64,000 bases of DNA, taken from the NCBI RefSeq assembly GCF_003287455.1, contig NZ_PRLC01000001.1, positions 186,001 through 250,000 of the forward strand, read 5' to 3'. Position numbers and translations under genes: made by a program. This stretch comes from Faecalibacterium hattorii. GTDB taxonomy: Bacteria; Bacillota; Clostridia; Oscillospirales; Ruminococcaceae. Below, piece after piece: positions 7,377-16,683 of this stretch (its first letter is position 1; every line of letters begins with the position of its first letter). The notes under the pieces are model-generated. The model was given only the letters and a program-made list of their open reading frames with translations. It was not told the origin of the DNA and did no database searches.

Positions 7377-10300
7377 TCAAAGCATCTTGGTTCCAATCCC
7401 AAAGAACTTGTCAAAGAAGCTCTTCAGCTTATCGATTACACCCTGCTTCTTCTGTGCACGGCCACCGCCGCCGAAACGGGAAACAGGCGGCATCAGCTTG
7501 TCAATATCAGTGCCAACAGTCTTGATCTCACCATCCCGGAACGCATTGGCCAGATACTTGCGCGTTTCCGGCTCCTTCAGCTTTTCCTCTTGGATGATCT
7601 TTGTAAGCTCTTTCTCCCGCTGTTCGGACACATAAGTGTTCCACTCTGCCATCACGTCATCCACATCGTTGACACCTGCAATAAAGGTTTCAATCAGCTG
7701 CTTTTTGCTGCGCAGTTCCGGGCTGGCATCAATCGCCTTGCGAATCGTGATGAGCACCTCTTTGTCATCGCAATGGGTGTCATGGTACTTTTTGACCAGC
7801 ATCAGGATGTAGTCAATGTTGATTTCGACCTGCCGAATCAGCTCCACCTCAAACACCACATCATCGGTGATGTCCTCTTTGGTTTCATCATGCTTCTTGT
7901 TGCGCCATTCATCCCGCAAATCCTGATAGCGGCCCAAATAGTCCTGTAGATCCCGTTCAGAGATCAGTTCGTTGCCCTTGAAATCATCAAAGGAGGACAG
8001 CAGGTTCCGCATCCGCAGCAGTGCGCCAAACAGCACGATAAAGTCCTTCTGGTTCTGCTCTCCGACGATCTGCGGCTCTGTCAGCGGGAACTTCTGTGTC
8101 AGGTCATCGATCATGTCGGTGTAACCCTGATGGTATTTTCCCTGCTCATCCGTATAGCCGTGGTAATAGTCTGCATATTTGCGCAGCAGAACGATGCCGC
8201 CCGCATTTTTATCTCCAAACAGCGAAATTGCCGCATCCACCCGCTTTTGCAGGTTGCGGAAGCAGACGATATTGCCAAAGGTCTTGATGCTGTTCAAGAT
8301 ACGGTTCGTCCGGCTGAACGCCTGAATCAGGCCGTGCATCTTCAGGTTCTTGTCCACCCAAAGGGTATTCAGGGTCGTGGCATCGAAGCCCGTCAGGAAC
8401 ATATTGACCACGATCAGCAGGTCAAGCTCTTTATTTTTCATGCGGAGCGATACATCTTTGTAGTAGTTCTGGAACCGTTCGCCATCGGTCGAGTAGTTCG
8501 TATGGAACATCTCGTTGTAATCCTGAATGGCGGCATCCAGAAAATCCCGGCTGCTCTGGTCAAGGTTGGAGGTATCTTCCGGGTTTTCCTCGTCCAGAAT
8601 GCCATCCGTTTCCGCTTCGTTGGCTCCATAGCTGTAAATGGTAGCAATGCGCAGCCGCTTGGTTGGGTCTGCCGCCATCTGCTTTTTGAACTCCTGATAA
8701 TACAGCTTTGCCATTGGCACAGATGCTACGCAAAAAATCGAATTAAAACCGCTGACGCGCTGTTTTTGCTTGATTTCCTCCACCGCACCACGCTGGGCAG
8801 AGGCCACCTCTGCCACATTCGTCAGCAGATTAAACTCATACGATTTGTCTCCCCGATAGGTTTTCTGGTCGAAGTGGTCAAGGATGTACTTTGTCACCAG
8901 AGAAATACGCTTGGGAGCCATGAATGCCTTTTCCCGGTCAATGTCCCAAACCTGTTTATCGTCCATGTCCGGCTCTGCATCCATCGTCTTGATGTAATCC
9001 ACACGGAACGGCAGCACATTCTTGTCGTTGATGGCATCCACAATGGTGTAGGTATGCAGTGGTAGAACCTTTTCGCCTTTTTCATTTGGTTCACCGCCAA
9101 ACAACTGAGGCGTTGTCCTCATACCGGGTTTTCCGCTCGTACCCGCATTTGCTGCGTAAATCGGTGTTCCGGTAAAACCGAACAGGTAGTACTTTTTGAA
9201 GTTGTGAACGATAGCACCGTGCATATCACCGAACTGGCTGCGGTGGCACTCGTCAAAGATGATCACAACGTGCTTCTGGTAGACCTCATGCCCCGGATTT
9301 TTCTTGATGAAGGTCGCCAGCTTCTGGATGGTGGTAATGATGATATGTGCTTCCGGGTTTTCCAACTGGCGTTTCAGAATCGTGGTGCTGGTGTTGGAGT
9401 TTGCCGCGCCCTTCTCGAAGCGGTCATACTCTTTCATAGTCTGGTAGTCCAAATCCTTGCGGTCTACCACAAACAACACCTTGTCGATGTAGGGCAACTG
9501 CGATGCCAGCCGTGCCGTTTTGAAGGAGGTCAGCGTCTTGCCGGAGCCAGTGGTGTGCCAGATGTAGCCGCCGCCCTCGATGCTTCCATACTTTTTGTAG
9601 TTGTTGGCGATCTCGATGCGGTTCAATATCCTCTCGGTTGCCGTGATTTGATATGGGCGCATCACCATCAGCATCTTTTCTGAGGTAAAAATGCAGTACC
9701 GGGTCAGCACGCTCAGGATCGTGTGCTTTGCAAAGAATGTCCGGGTAAAGTCGATCAGATCCGTCAGCACGCGGTTGTTCGCATCGGCCCAGTAGGAGGT
9801 AAATTCAAAGCTATTGCTGGTCTTTTCCTTTTTCGTCTTGCCGTGTTTGGCATCCTTGATGGCATTGTAGCGGGTGCTGTTGGAGTAGTACTTGGTATTT
9901 GTGCCGTTGGAGATCACAAAAATCTGTACATACTCATACAAGCCGCAGCCCGCCCAGAACGAATCCCGCTGGTAGCGGTTGATTTGGTTGAACGCCTCTC
10001 GGATGGCCACCCCGCGCCGCTTCAGTTCCACATGAACCAGCGGAAAGCCGTTGACCAGAATCGTCACATCGTAGCGATTATCATGCCGTGCGCCGTCTGC
10101 TTGTTTTACCTCATACTGGTTGATGACCTGCAGGCGGTTGTTATGGATGTTCTTCTTGTCGATCAGCGTGATATTTTTGGAACTTCCATCATCCCGGTGC
10201 AATACCTGCACATTGTCTTCCTGAATCTTCCGGGTCTTTTCGGGAATATGCTCGTTGGGGTTGGCAATTACATCACTGAAAAACTGCCGCCACTCCGTAT

Positions 10301-10535
10301 CGGAAAACTGGTAGTGGTTCAACTCTTCCAGTTGGCTGCGGAGGTTAGCAATCAGTTCATCCTCGGTATGCAGCGGCAGATAGGTGTAGCCCTGCTCGCA
10401 CAACAGCCGGATAAACTCTTTCTCCAGTTCTGCCTCGCTCTGGTAGCTGTCAGAGCGCACCTTGGAGGGTTCATAGGCAGCAACAACGGTATCCTCATTG
10501 GTAGCCGCAACGATATTGAAAAAGGACATTTTCAC
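7377..10535 (-). CDS. hsdR: Type I restriction enzyme, R subunit (HsdR)
   Basis: The motor and nuclease subunit of a type I restriction-modification complex has 1052 residues, near the EcoR124I HsdR length. The PD-(D/E)xK nuclease is visible as Asp156 with ELK at 170-172, followed by a QxxxY-like QINRY. The SF2 helicase follows, with Walker A GSGKT (330-334), DECH (428-431) and a VNMFLTGFD segment in the second RecA lobe. A C-terminal helical region should bind HsdM. Translation may begin at GTG 10535 or at ATG 10529; the AAAAGG site fits either. It lies nine bases after the GIY-YIG gene, which separates it from hsdS. With HsdM and HsdS it cuts unmethylated foreign DNA after ATP-driven translocation. 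Confidence 0.96.
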   Translation of the reverse strand: MKMSFFNIVAATNEDTVVAAYEPSKVRSDSYQSEAELEKEFIRLLCEQGYTYLPLHTEDELIANLRSQLEELNHYQFSDTEWRQFFSDVIANPNEHIPEKTRKIQEDNVQVLHRDDGSSKNITLIDKKNIHNNRLQVINQYEVKQADGARHDNRYDVTILVNGFPLVHVELKRRGVAIREAFNQINRYQRDSFWAGCGLYEYVQIFVISNGTNTKYYSNSTRYNAIKDAKHGKTKKEKTSNSFEFTSYWADANNRVLTDLIDFTRTFFAKHTILSVLTRYCIFTSEKMLMVMRPYQITATERILNRIEIANNYKKYGSIEGGGYIWHTTGSGKTLTSFKTARLASQLPYIDKVLFVVDRKDLDYQTMKEYDRFEKGAANSNTSTTILKRQLENPEAHIIITTIQKLATFIKKNPGHEVYQKHVVIIFDECHRSQFGDMHGAIVHNFKKYYLFGFTGTPIYAANAGTSGKPGMRTTPQLFGGEPNEKGEKVLPLHTYTIVDAINDKNVLPFRVDYIKTMDAEPDMDDKQVWDIDREKAFMAPKRISLVTKYILDHFDQKTYRGDKSYEFNLLTNVAEVASAQRGAVEEIKQKQRVSGFNSIFCVASVPMAKLYYQEFKKQMAADPTKRLRIATIYSYGANEAETDGILDEENPEDTSNLDQSSRDFLDAAIQDYNEMFHTNYSTDGERFQNYYKDVSLRMKNKELDLLIVVNMFLTGFDATTLNTLWVDKNLKMHGLIQAFSRTNRILNSIKTFGNIVCFRNLQKRVDAAISLFGDKNAGGIVLLRKYADYYHGYTDEQGKYHQGYTDMIDDLTQKFPLTEPQIVGEQNQKDFIVLFGALLRMRNLLSSFDDFKGNELISERDLQDYLGRYQDLRDEWRNKKHDETKEDITDDVVFEVELIRQVEINIDYILMLVKKYHDTHCDDKEVLITIRKAIDASPELRSKKQLIETFIAGVNDVDDVMAEWNTYVSEQREKELTKIIQEEKLKEPETRKYLANAFRDGEIKTVGTDIDKLMPPVSRFGGGGRAQKKQGVIDKLKSFFDKFFGIGTKML

Positions 10536-10544
10536 ACCCGCCTT

Positions 10545-11225
10545 TTACTCATACAAACCTGCTTCTTCTCGTTCCACTCGAATATCTCGCAGTTTTCTTC
10601 CCTGATAAAGCCAATGCACCGGCCCTTGTAGCGGATAGGTCGTCTGCATGATTTTTTGAGCCAACGCAGAAAGCGAGTAGGTTTTACCCTGATACTCAAT
10701 TTGCCGATCATCTTTTACAACGGCTACAACCTCAGGATGATTTTGCAGCACGATCTCTGCCCCCATCGGAATACCGCATTTAATAAATGAGAACGGGGCT
10801 TTGCGTTCTTTTGCTTCTTCCTGAATTTCAGCCGCAACTTCTTCGTCTGCAATCTCATGGCCTTCCGGGGTAAGGCGCTGCAGTTTGTCCATTGTGCCGC
10901 TTAATTTTGCAATGCTCTCCAAAAGCGCATAAGCATCCTCTTTTGTCATTGCATAAAACTCTTTTGTTCTTGTCTTGCCATCGAACGTATCAATAGCGCG
11001 CAAATCAGGATTCAAACGGTCGATCAGGCTATGCAGTTCTTTATCTTGTAGCGGAGTTGAAACATCGTAAGTAGCATATACCCGAAACGCAAATGGGATG
11101 CACTCGCTTCGATTTAACTGTTTCAGTCGATTCTCGATATTGGTCGCATAGCCAATTTTTACATAATCCGGGAAAGAGGGATTTGTCAGGATATAAATTA
11201 CACCAGCTTTTTTTGCTGCACTCAC
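10545..11225 (-). CDS. GIY-YIG domain protein with a possible RAMA/DUF4357-type C-terminal domain
   Basis: The 226-residue protein opens with a GIY-YIG-type module: GVIYILTN at 8-15 and VKIGYATNIENRLKQLN at about 22-38, the T5orf172/MUG113-like version. The last 80 residues read IPMGAEIVL...YQGKTYSLSALAQ...GPVHWLYQGRKLRDIR, a pattern like the RAMA or DUF4357 modules found in modification-linked proteins; this assignment is tentative. Its GTG start overlaps the stop of the HsdS half gene by four bases (GTGA), and hsdR begins nine bases after it, so it is translationally coupled into the type I operon. A nuclease or sensor of modified bases is plausible, but nothing in the sequence proves it. 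Confidence 0.7.
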   Translation of the reverse strand: MSAAKKAGVIYILTNPSFPDYVKIGYATNIENRLKQLNRSECIPFAFRVYATYDVSTPLQDKELHSLIDRLNPDLRAIDTFDGKTRTKEFYAMTKEDAYALLESIAKLSGTMDKLQRLTPEGHEIADEEVAAEIQEEAKERKAPFSFIKCGIPMGAEIVLQNHPEVVAVVKDDRQIEYQGKTYSLSALAQKIMQTTYPLQGPVHWLYQGRKLRDIRVEREEAGLYE

Positions 11226-11818
11226 GTTGCAGCCACCTCCTTAAACGTCAACAATTTATCTCGATAATATTCATACTGCTTTTGTCTTGCTTCAATCTCT
11301 GCGGGCAGGCCACTTGTCAAGTCATTACAGATTGCATCAAAGCGGTCAAGAATAGAAACAATTCGCTTCTGTTCCTCAATAGACGGTACTGCAATTACAG
11401 CCTTTGCTATATTGTCGTTGTACAATCTCGGAATCGTTCCGCCCTCAGATGCTTTCCACGGTTTCAGTTCATAGCAGTAGCGAAGATAGCTATTCAAAAC
11501 AATACTTTCATCATTATCAATCCAAACGATGTTAGAATCTTGGAAGTATGCAGGCTTCCCATCATAAACAACTGTTCTGCCAATCGTTCCCGCCGCAGAA
11601 ATCAGCACATCGCCTTTTTTCGGAAAATTATACTTCGACCGATATTCGTCAAATGTTTCCTGTGAAATATAGGCATCAGCTTCTTTTCCAAAGGTTCCAA
11701 TTTTATAGAACGGAACACCGCTCACCGTATTTGTCTGGCTCTTCAAAATACGCTTACACATACAGATAGAGCCAATATCACCTAAAGAGATTCTCACATA
11801 GCCAAACACATACTGCAA
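11222..11818 (-). CDS. Half HsdS: third target-recognition domain plus conserved region, out of frame with hsdS
   Basis: This frame encodes one target-recognition domain (TRD) followed by a conserved HsdS coiled-coil ending [19 protein letters not shown]. It closely resembles the second half of the neighbouring hsdS protein but has a different TRD. The frame is open through the short gap to the repeat tract (Leu-Ile-Lys-Leu-Leu before residue 1), and its only start near the 5' end is a TTG at 11818 without a good ribosome-binding site. It therefore looks like the detached third part of hsdS, not a normal gene. With 17 or 14 repeat units in the tract at 11831-11910 it would be fused in frame to hsdS (626 or 621 residues). 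In the present state it is expressed poorly, by reinitiation, or not at all. Confidence 0.8.
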   Translation of the reverse strand: MQYVFGYVRISLGDIGSICMCKRILKSQTNTVSGVPFYKIGTFGKEADAYISQETFDEYRSKYNFPKKGDVLISAAGTIGRTVVYDGKPAYFQDSNIVWIDNDESIVLNSYLRYCYELKPWKASEGGTIPRLYNDNIAKAVIAVPSIEEQKRIVSILDRFDAICNDLTSGLPAEIEARQKQYEYYRDKLLTFKEVAAT

Positions 11819-11822
11819 GAGC

Positions 11823-13097
11823 TTAATCAGTGCTCTGCTCTGCTCTGCTCTGCTCTGCTCTGCTCTGCTCTGCTCTGCTCTGCTCTGCTCTGCTCTGCTC
11901 TGCTCTGCTCAAAATTGTGTTACCAGTTTCTGCAAATGTCAAGAGCTTATCTCGGTAATACTCGTACTGCTTCTGCCGGGCTTCAATCTCAGCAGGCAGG
12001 CCAATATTGAGGTCGGAGCAAATCTTCTCAAAGTTGTCCAGTACATTCACAATGCGTTTTTGGACATCAAGGGGCGGAACGGGCACAGGGAAAGCATTCA
12101 GCATAGGTCTACGAATAGACGCAACCGAACCTTGGAACATCGTTTTCTGGATATACGGCAGGAATTTTGCTTTCATGTAATGGAAATAATATTTAGACAT
12201 AACTTCTGGCGTATTGATGTGAATGCGGTATGCCCGCTGATGCAGCGCATATTTTCCTTCAATATAATGATATACCTTTCCGACGCCCACACCATCACCC
12301 GCCGTTATAATGGCTGTTTCATCATACTCATAATCATTCTTTCGCAACGGCTCCTGAGAGCGAACAAAAAACGGATATTTGCCATCTTCCACCGCCTCGT
12401 TTGTATTACTACTTCCCGTCCCAATGTCCGCTATATCTGCCAGTTGCACAATTTTTGTGTTAGCGTGAAATGTCAACAGCTTATTTCTATAGTAACTATA
12501 CTGTATGCCTCTAGCAGTAAGTTCCGATGTAAGTTCCGATGTAAGATTTGTGAAATTGTCCAAAATGCGAACAATTTCACGCTGAATTTCTAGTGGTGGA
12601 ATTGGTATCATTAGCCTTGAAAAAAGTGTTTGTGTTAAGTGACTAATTGTCGAACCTGTTTTCTGTTGCTCAACAACACTTTGAAAATGATTAGACAACA
12701 GATAGTGCAGAATGAACCGATTCTCTAACGAACCATCTTTACAGCGAACAACAAAGACTCCACCATTTAATGTAGCTGGCATTTCAAGCCCCTTTACTTG
12801 CGCTACTTTACCAAGAGTTCCATCTTTGGTTATTAGGATATCTCCATTTTTCAATTGAATTTTCAGGTCTTGCTTGTATCGTTCTTCCGTCACATATACA
12901 CAGGTACTATAATCAATTTCATGTGTTTCAGTAAAGTCAGTTCCTGTTATAAGCAAGTAGTCGCCTTTGCTCATATACTCTGCTTTCGTTAGCCGTTGCC
13001 AGCCAATTCGAGCATTTAATGTGCAAACTTCATCGAATCTTTTATACTCAACGCCATCCGGACAAAGCTCCCGGAGCAGTTCATCTAGCTTACTCAT
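11823..13097 (-). CDS. hsdS: Type I restriction enzyme specificity subunit HsdS (two TRDs, repeat-encoded tail)
   Basis: The specificity subunit selects the bipartite DNA target of the HsdM2S and HsdR complexes. The chosen start is ATG 13097, whose frame overlaps the upstream stop (ATGAGTAA); this gives 424 residues. TRD1 (about 10-175) is followed by a central conserved region with the duplicated TSEL TSEL segment and [12 protein letters not shown]2 (about 210-355) is followed by the second conserved region ending [13 protein letters not shown]. Residues 397-424 are SRAEQ repeated five times plus STD, wholly encoded by 16 copies of a 5-bp unit. Since five is not a multiple of three, repeat slippage changes the C-terminal reading frame. 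The TSEL pair occupies the place of the TAEL repeats in EcoR124-type HsdS, which set the spacer length of the target. Confidence 0.93.
   Translation of the reverse strand: MSKLDELLRELCPDGVEYKRFDEVCTLNARIGWQRLTKAEYMSKGDYLLITGTDFTETHEIDYSTCVYVTEERYKQDLKIQLKNGDILITKDGTLGKVAQVKGLEMPATLNGGVFVVRCKDGSLENRFILHYLLSNHFQSVVEQQKTGSTISHLTQTLFSRLMIPIPPLEIQREIVRILDNFTNLTSELTSELTARGIQYSYYRNKLLTFHANTKIVQLADIADIGTGSSNTNEAVEDGKYPFFVRSQEPLRKNDYEYDETAIITAGDGVGVGKVYHYIEGKYALHQRAYRIHINTPEVMSKYYFHYMKAKFLPYIQKTMFQGSVASIRRPMLNAFPVPVPPLDVQKRIVNVLDNFEKICSDLNIGLPAEIEARQKQYEYYRDKLLTFAETGNTILSRAEQSRAEQSRAEQSRAEQSRAEQSTD
11831..11910 (-). repeat. Perfect pentanucleotide tract, 16 x TGCTC (GAGCA on the coding strand)
   Basis: Eighty bases consist of 16 uninterrupted 5-bp units at the 3' end of hsdS. 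With 16 units hsdS ends in Ser-Thr-Asp-stop (424 residues). With 15 or 18 units it ends at TGA 11829-11827 (about 421 or 426 residues). With 17 or 14 units it reads through into the third HsdS half. Long perfect tracts of this kind slip during replication, so the locus is a contingency switch. Confidence 0.93.
12519..12542 (-). repeat. 12-bp tandem duplication encoding TSEL TSEL in hsdS
   Basis: AAGTTCCGATGT occurs twice head to tail and encodes a four-residue repeat in the central coiled-coil. In EcoR124-type enzymes the copy number of the equivalent TAEL unit sets the length of the nonspecific spacer in the recognition sequence. Confidence 0.8.
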
Positions 13098-13956
13098 CCG
13101 CACCCTCTTCTTTCTTTGCAATATAGGTACTGTACAGTGCCATCACCGCATAATAATACATATCTTCCTGTGTTTCGATCAAATCTTCATCGAAAATAAT
13201 ATCTTCTTCTGATTTAGCAAATACCCGGCAACAGTCAATAACGATTCGCATCGTCCAGTATGTCATTATTTCTTCTGGGCATCCAGCTAAATCACATTGC
13301 AACCAAACCATATCAATTGGTGGCTGCAGTAGCCATTTGGATTTTCCCAAATCTGCGGAGTGAAGGTAATCATACATATATCCGTATAGCGTTCCGTTAT
13401 AGCTCGTGTCTTTTAATAATTGGAGTGAATCACCTTGATAAAAGTGTGTTCGCCTTATGTCCTCAAATATGTACGGGTTTACGGTTTCAATTTTTTCATC
13501 CGAATAACGCTCCATCGCTCGATAAAAGTATTTAGCCCCATCATATAAAGTATCTTGTCCAAAACCGCACGCCTTAATATCATCTTTTAGTCGTTTTAAT
13601 GCAGCACTCACCTGTTCTTTAGAAACCTCTATTGGCTGAAAATTGGCTTGCTTCAGAATTTCCTTTTGGACTTCCTCACTACATCTTAAAAACTTAGTCG
13701 TTATCACTCTATGATGCTTTCTTTTGAGATTCAGGCTTTTTGCAATCGCTGACAACGGCAAGTATTCTATTTCATCTTCATTATCAATCAGAAAAACTCT
13801 TGCCGCTTCAGCAACAGCTTTTTTCTGCGCCTCCACTTCCATTTGCTCACGTTCTTTTTCATGTGAGCGCTGTAGCCAATAGATTGCAACTGTCAATACA
13901 ACTGTTGCAATCTATGAGAGCACATCCACTACGAAACTCCAAATCTCAAGGCTCAT
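13090..13956 (-). pseudogene. Membrane-anchored hypothetical protein, interrupted by an in-frame TAG
   Basis: An ATG at 13956, two bases after the RhuM-family stop and behind AGAGTAAAG, opens a frame reading MSLEIWSFVVDVLS, then TAG (13914-13912), then IATVVLTVAIYWLQRS and a further 260 residues. Joined, the two parts make a natural N-terminal transmembrane helix followed by a basic stop-transfer, a coiled-coil (about 30-50) and a soluble domain of unknown function. The stop therefore looks like a recent nonsense change. A TTG at 13896 could restart translation without the first half of the helix (268 residues). The stop codon lies in one arm of a perfect 12-bp inverted repeat (13879-13890 and 13904-13915). 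The gene sits in the type I operon between the RhuM-family gene and hsdS. I do not recognise the soluble domain. Confidence 0.7.
13879..13915. repeat. 12-bp perfect inverted repeat spanning the in-frame TAG
   Basis: ATAGATTGCAAC (13879-13890) and GTTGCAATCTAT (13904-13915) are perfect complements around a 13-nt loop. The TAG of the interrupted gene is part of one arm. Confidence 0.75.
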
Positions 13957-13958
13957 CT

Positions 13959-14987
13959 TTACTCTAGGTTTTCCTCCAAATACCTGTCAAAATCGCTCTG
14001 GTACAGCCGATCCTGCACCACACGGTACTTTTCAAACTCCGTTTCGGCGTGCATTTTTGCAAGCTGCGCCGAGATTTTGCCTGCATCCCTCAACACTTCC
14101 AGATCATCTGCCTGCAAATAGATGTCCAGCCGCTTGGCCCAGTCCTCCATGGTCATGGGGATATGACGGCGGGCACGGTTCTCGGCAAGGTCAAGGTATG
14201 CCGAAACAATCAGCTCCATGGACTTCATTTCATCTTCGGTCAGATAGTTTTTCGCCACCGAAACATCGCTCTTTTTAATTTTGCCGTTGGGAGCGTCCTT
14301 CCATGTGTGAAGCCCCATGTGCGGCTTTTCGGCATCGGCACGCTCATAGATCAGCTCTGCCGCCGTATGGCGATGCACGGCATAGTGCATCTTATTCTGC
14401 ACCTTTGCAAAGAACTCTTTTGTGGTCAGCGCGTTGCGGTCATAATCCAGCGAAGTAGCGTAAATATCAGTGAGTTTCTGGTAGAAGTTGCGCTCCGAAA
14501 TGCGAATTTCCCGGATACGCTCCAACTGCTCTTCAAAGTATTTCTTGGTCAGGACTGTGCCACCGTTTTTCAGGCGTTCCTCATCCATAGCCCAACCCTT
14601 GATGGTATACTGCTCCACGATCTGGTTCGCCCAGACACGGAACCGCACCGCCCGCTGGTTGTTCACCTTGAAGCCGACCGCAATAATTGCCTGTAAGTTA
14701 TAGTGGTTCGTGTTGTACTTTTTTCCGTCCGTGGCAGTTATTAAGTATTTCTTAATAACTGCTTCTTCCTGCAATTCCCCATCCTCAAAAATCTTTTTCA
14801 GGTGCTGGTTTATCGCTGCGACAGACACATCGTAAAGGGTCGCCATCATCTTTTGCGTCAGCCAGATGTTTTCATCCTCGTAGCGCATCTCGATGCTGTC
14901 CTTATCCTCCCCCGTGGAGGCAACAAAGGTCAAATATTCCGCCGCAGAAGAACGTACCAACGCAGAATCATTCTTTTTGTTTTCCAT
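13959..14987 (-). CDS. RhuM-family protein (type I restriction operon accessory)
   Basis: The chosen start, ATG 14987, lies one base after the hsdM stop with GAGGG upstream, and gives 342 residues. The N-terminal part (about 30-140) has IWLTQKMMATLYDVSVAAINQHL, a predicted helix-turn-helix, then the NLQAIIAVGFKVNNQRAVRFRVWA motif that defines the RhuM (virulence-associated) family, also seen in Fic/DOC-linked and KilA-N-like proteins. The C-terminal half is helical, without a motif I can name. RhuM genes commonly lie between hsdM and hsdS or hsdR in type I loci; their biochemical role is not established. Here it is translationally coupled to hsdM, so it belongs to the restriction cassette. 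Confidence 0.88.
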   Translation of the reverse strand: MENKKNDSALVRSSAAEYLTFVASTGEDKDSIEMRYEDENIWLTQKMMATLYDVSVAAINQHLKKIFEDGELQEEAVIKKYLITATDGKKYNTNHYNLQAIIAVGFKVNNQRAVRFRVWANQIVEQYTIKGWAMDEERLKNGGTVLTKKYFEEQLERIREIRISERNFYQKLTDIYATSLDYDRNALTTKEFFAKVQNKMHYAVHRHTAAELIYERADAEKPHMGLHTWKDAPNGKIKKSDVSVAKNYLTEDEMKSMELIVSAYLDLAENRARRHIPMTMEDWAKRLDIYLQADDLEVLRDAGKISAQLAKMHAETEFEKYRVVQDRLYQSDFDRYLEENLE

Positions 14988-14988
14988 C

Positions 14989-16551
14989 TCAGCCCTCGAT
15001 TTCTGCCACGATCTGGTCAATAGCAGCCCGCAGTTCGTTTTCTCGTGCTGCGATTTGCGCAATTTCAGCGTTCAGCTTCACAATGTCGATCTTCTCGCGG
15101 GTGTCCTTGGCTTCCACATAAGTGGAAACGGACAGATTGTAGTCATTTTCCTGCACCTCGGAATACTCCGCCAGATGGGAGAAGTGCGCTTCTTCTGCCC
15201 GCTGTGCAAAGGTGTCCACGATCTTATTGATGTTTTCCGGCGTGAGCTTGTTGTTGTTCGTCACCTTGACACACTCGGAAGAAGCGTCAATGAACAGCAC
15301 TTTATTATCCGTTTTACCCTTTTTCAGCACCATGATGCAGGTGGCAATACTGGTGCCGAAGAACAGATTGCTCGGCAACTGGATGATGCAGTCAATGAAG
15401 TTGTTGTCCACCAGATACTTGCGGATCTTCTGCTCTGCGCCGCCACGGTACATGATGCCGGGAAAGCAGACGATTGCAGCCGTACCGTTGGAAGCCAGCC
15501 ATGCCAGCGAGTGCATGATAAACGCTAAGTCCGCTTTGCTCTTCGGAGCCAGCACACCAGCCGGAGCAAAACGCGGGTCATTGATGAGCAGCGGATTCTC
15601 GTCACCGGCCCACTTGATGGAGTACGGCGGATTCGATACGATCAGCTCAAAGGGTTCATCATCCCAGTGCTGCGGATTTGTCAGCGTATCCTCACAGACA
15701 ATGTCGAATTTGTCAAACTCAATGTCGTGCAGGAACATATTGATACGGCACAGGTTATACGTTGTGATGTTGATTTCTTGCCCAAAGAAGCCATTGCGCA
15801 CAGCGTCCCGTCCCAGCACCTTTTCTGCCTTCAGTAGCAACGAACCAGAGCCGCAGGCCGGGTCATATACCTTGTTGATTTCCTTCTTGCCTACCGTACC
15901 CAGCCGGGTCAGCAACTCCGAAACATCGGCAGGCGTAAAGAACTCGCCGCCGGACTTGCCCGCATTGCTGGCGTACATGGTCATCAGGTATTCGTAGGCA
16001 TCGCCAAAAGCATCAATGTCATGCTCTTTCACATCTCCAAGGTTCATATCTGCTACGCCGTTCAGCAGCTTCACGAGCTTTTCATTGCGTTTGGCAACGG
16101 TCGCGCCCAGCTTGTTGCTGTTCACATCGTAATCATCAAACAGCCCTGCAAACTGTCCCTCAGAGGAGCTGCCCTTTGCGGATTCCTCAATGTGCCGGAA
16201 CACCGTTTCCAACGTTTCATTGAGGTTTTCATCGCTGGCCGCTTTTGCCCGTACATTGCAGAACAACTCACTGGGCAGGATGAAGAACCCTTTTTCCTGT
16301 ACCAGCCCTTCCCGTGCCTGCTCTGCCTCTGCATCAGGCATATCCTCATAGCGGAAGTCCGGGTTGCCTGCATCAATTTCGCCCTGATTGATGTAGCTGG
16401 CAATGTTCTCCGAAATATAACGGTAGAACATCGTACCGAGAACGTAGCTCTTGAAATCCCATCCGTCCACTGCGCCGCGCAGATCATCCGCTATCGCCCA
16501 GATTGCACGGTGCAGTTCTTCGCGTTCCTGTTCTTTTTTGGTGTCTACCAT
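14989..16551 (-). CDS. hsdM: Type I restriction enzyme, M subunit (HsdM, adenine-N6 methyltransferase)
   Basis: The methyltransferase subunit, 520 residues from ATG 16551, was chosen over the upstream ATGs because GGAGG lies eight bases before it. An N-terminal helical HsdM_N domain (about 10-135) is followed by a Rossmann-fold N6-adenine methyltransferase with SAM-binding motif DPACGSG (230-236) and catalytic NPPY (307-310). It also shows the family's GEFFTP and YGGAEQ-like ([10 protein letters not shown]) segments. It transfers methyl groups to adenines within the target selected by HsdS and is required for restriction as well. It is the first gene of the defense operon, read from a promoter in the divergent region at 16552-16836. 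All motifs are intact. Confidence 0.97.
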   Translation of the reverse strand: MVDTKKEQEREELHRAIWAIADDLRGAVDGWDFKSYVLGTMFYRYISENIASYINQGEIDAGNPDFRYEDMPDAEAEQAREGLVQEKGFFILPSELFCNVRAKAASDENLNETLETVFRHIEESAKGSSSEGQFAGLFDDYDVNSNKLGATVAKRNEKLVKLLNGVADMNLGDVKEHDIDAFGDAYEYLMTMYASNAGKSGGEFFTPADVSELLTRLGTVGKKEINKVYDPACGSGSLLLKAEKVLGRDAVRNGFFGQEINITTYNLCRINMFLHDIEFDKFDIVCEDTLTNPQHWDDEPFELIVSNPPYSIKWAGDENPLLINDPRFAPAGVLAPKSKADLAFIMHSLAWLASNGTAAIVCFPGIMYRGGAEQKIRKYLVDNNFIDCIIQLPSNLFFGTSIATCIMVLKKGKTDNKVLFIDASSECVKVTNNNKLTPENINKIVDTFAQRAEEAHFSHLAEYSEVQENDYNLSVSTYVEAKDTREKIDIVKLNAEIAQIAARENELRAAIDQIVAEIEG

Positions 16552-16612
16552 TTTTATTTCCTCCATCAAATGCGAATTTCCGCATTGTTTTCTTTCATTT
16601 TAACATAGTAAA

Positions 16613-16630
16613 TGTACCACTATTGGTACA
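16613..16630. promoter_or_regulatory. Palindromic operator-like site before hsdM
   Basis: TGTACCA-CTAT-TGGTACA has perfect 7-bp arms, about 60 bp upstream of the hsdM start and downstream of its likely promoter. A third GTACCA-like half (GTACCA, 16687-16692) overlaps the promoter. No dedicated C-protein gene is adjacent, so the binding protein is unknown. Confidence 0.55.
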
Positions 16631-16683
16631 CCATGGTGTTTTTCCCAAAAAGGATATACTTTCCCTTTATACTATCCTAGTAA

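Noticed and set aside
11831-11910. Repeat tract considered as a CRISPR-like array
   Set aside because: The unit is 5 bp with no spacers; it is a simple tandem repeat inside hsdS.
11222-13097. HsdS array considered as an invertible (recombinase-switched) locus
   Set aside because: No inverted repeats flank the TRDs and no invertase lies next to them; the third half is in the same orientation as hsdS and the repeat tract gives a simpler explanation.
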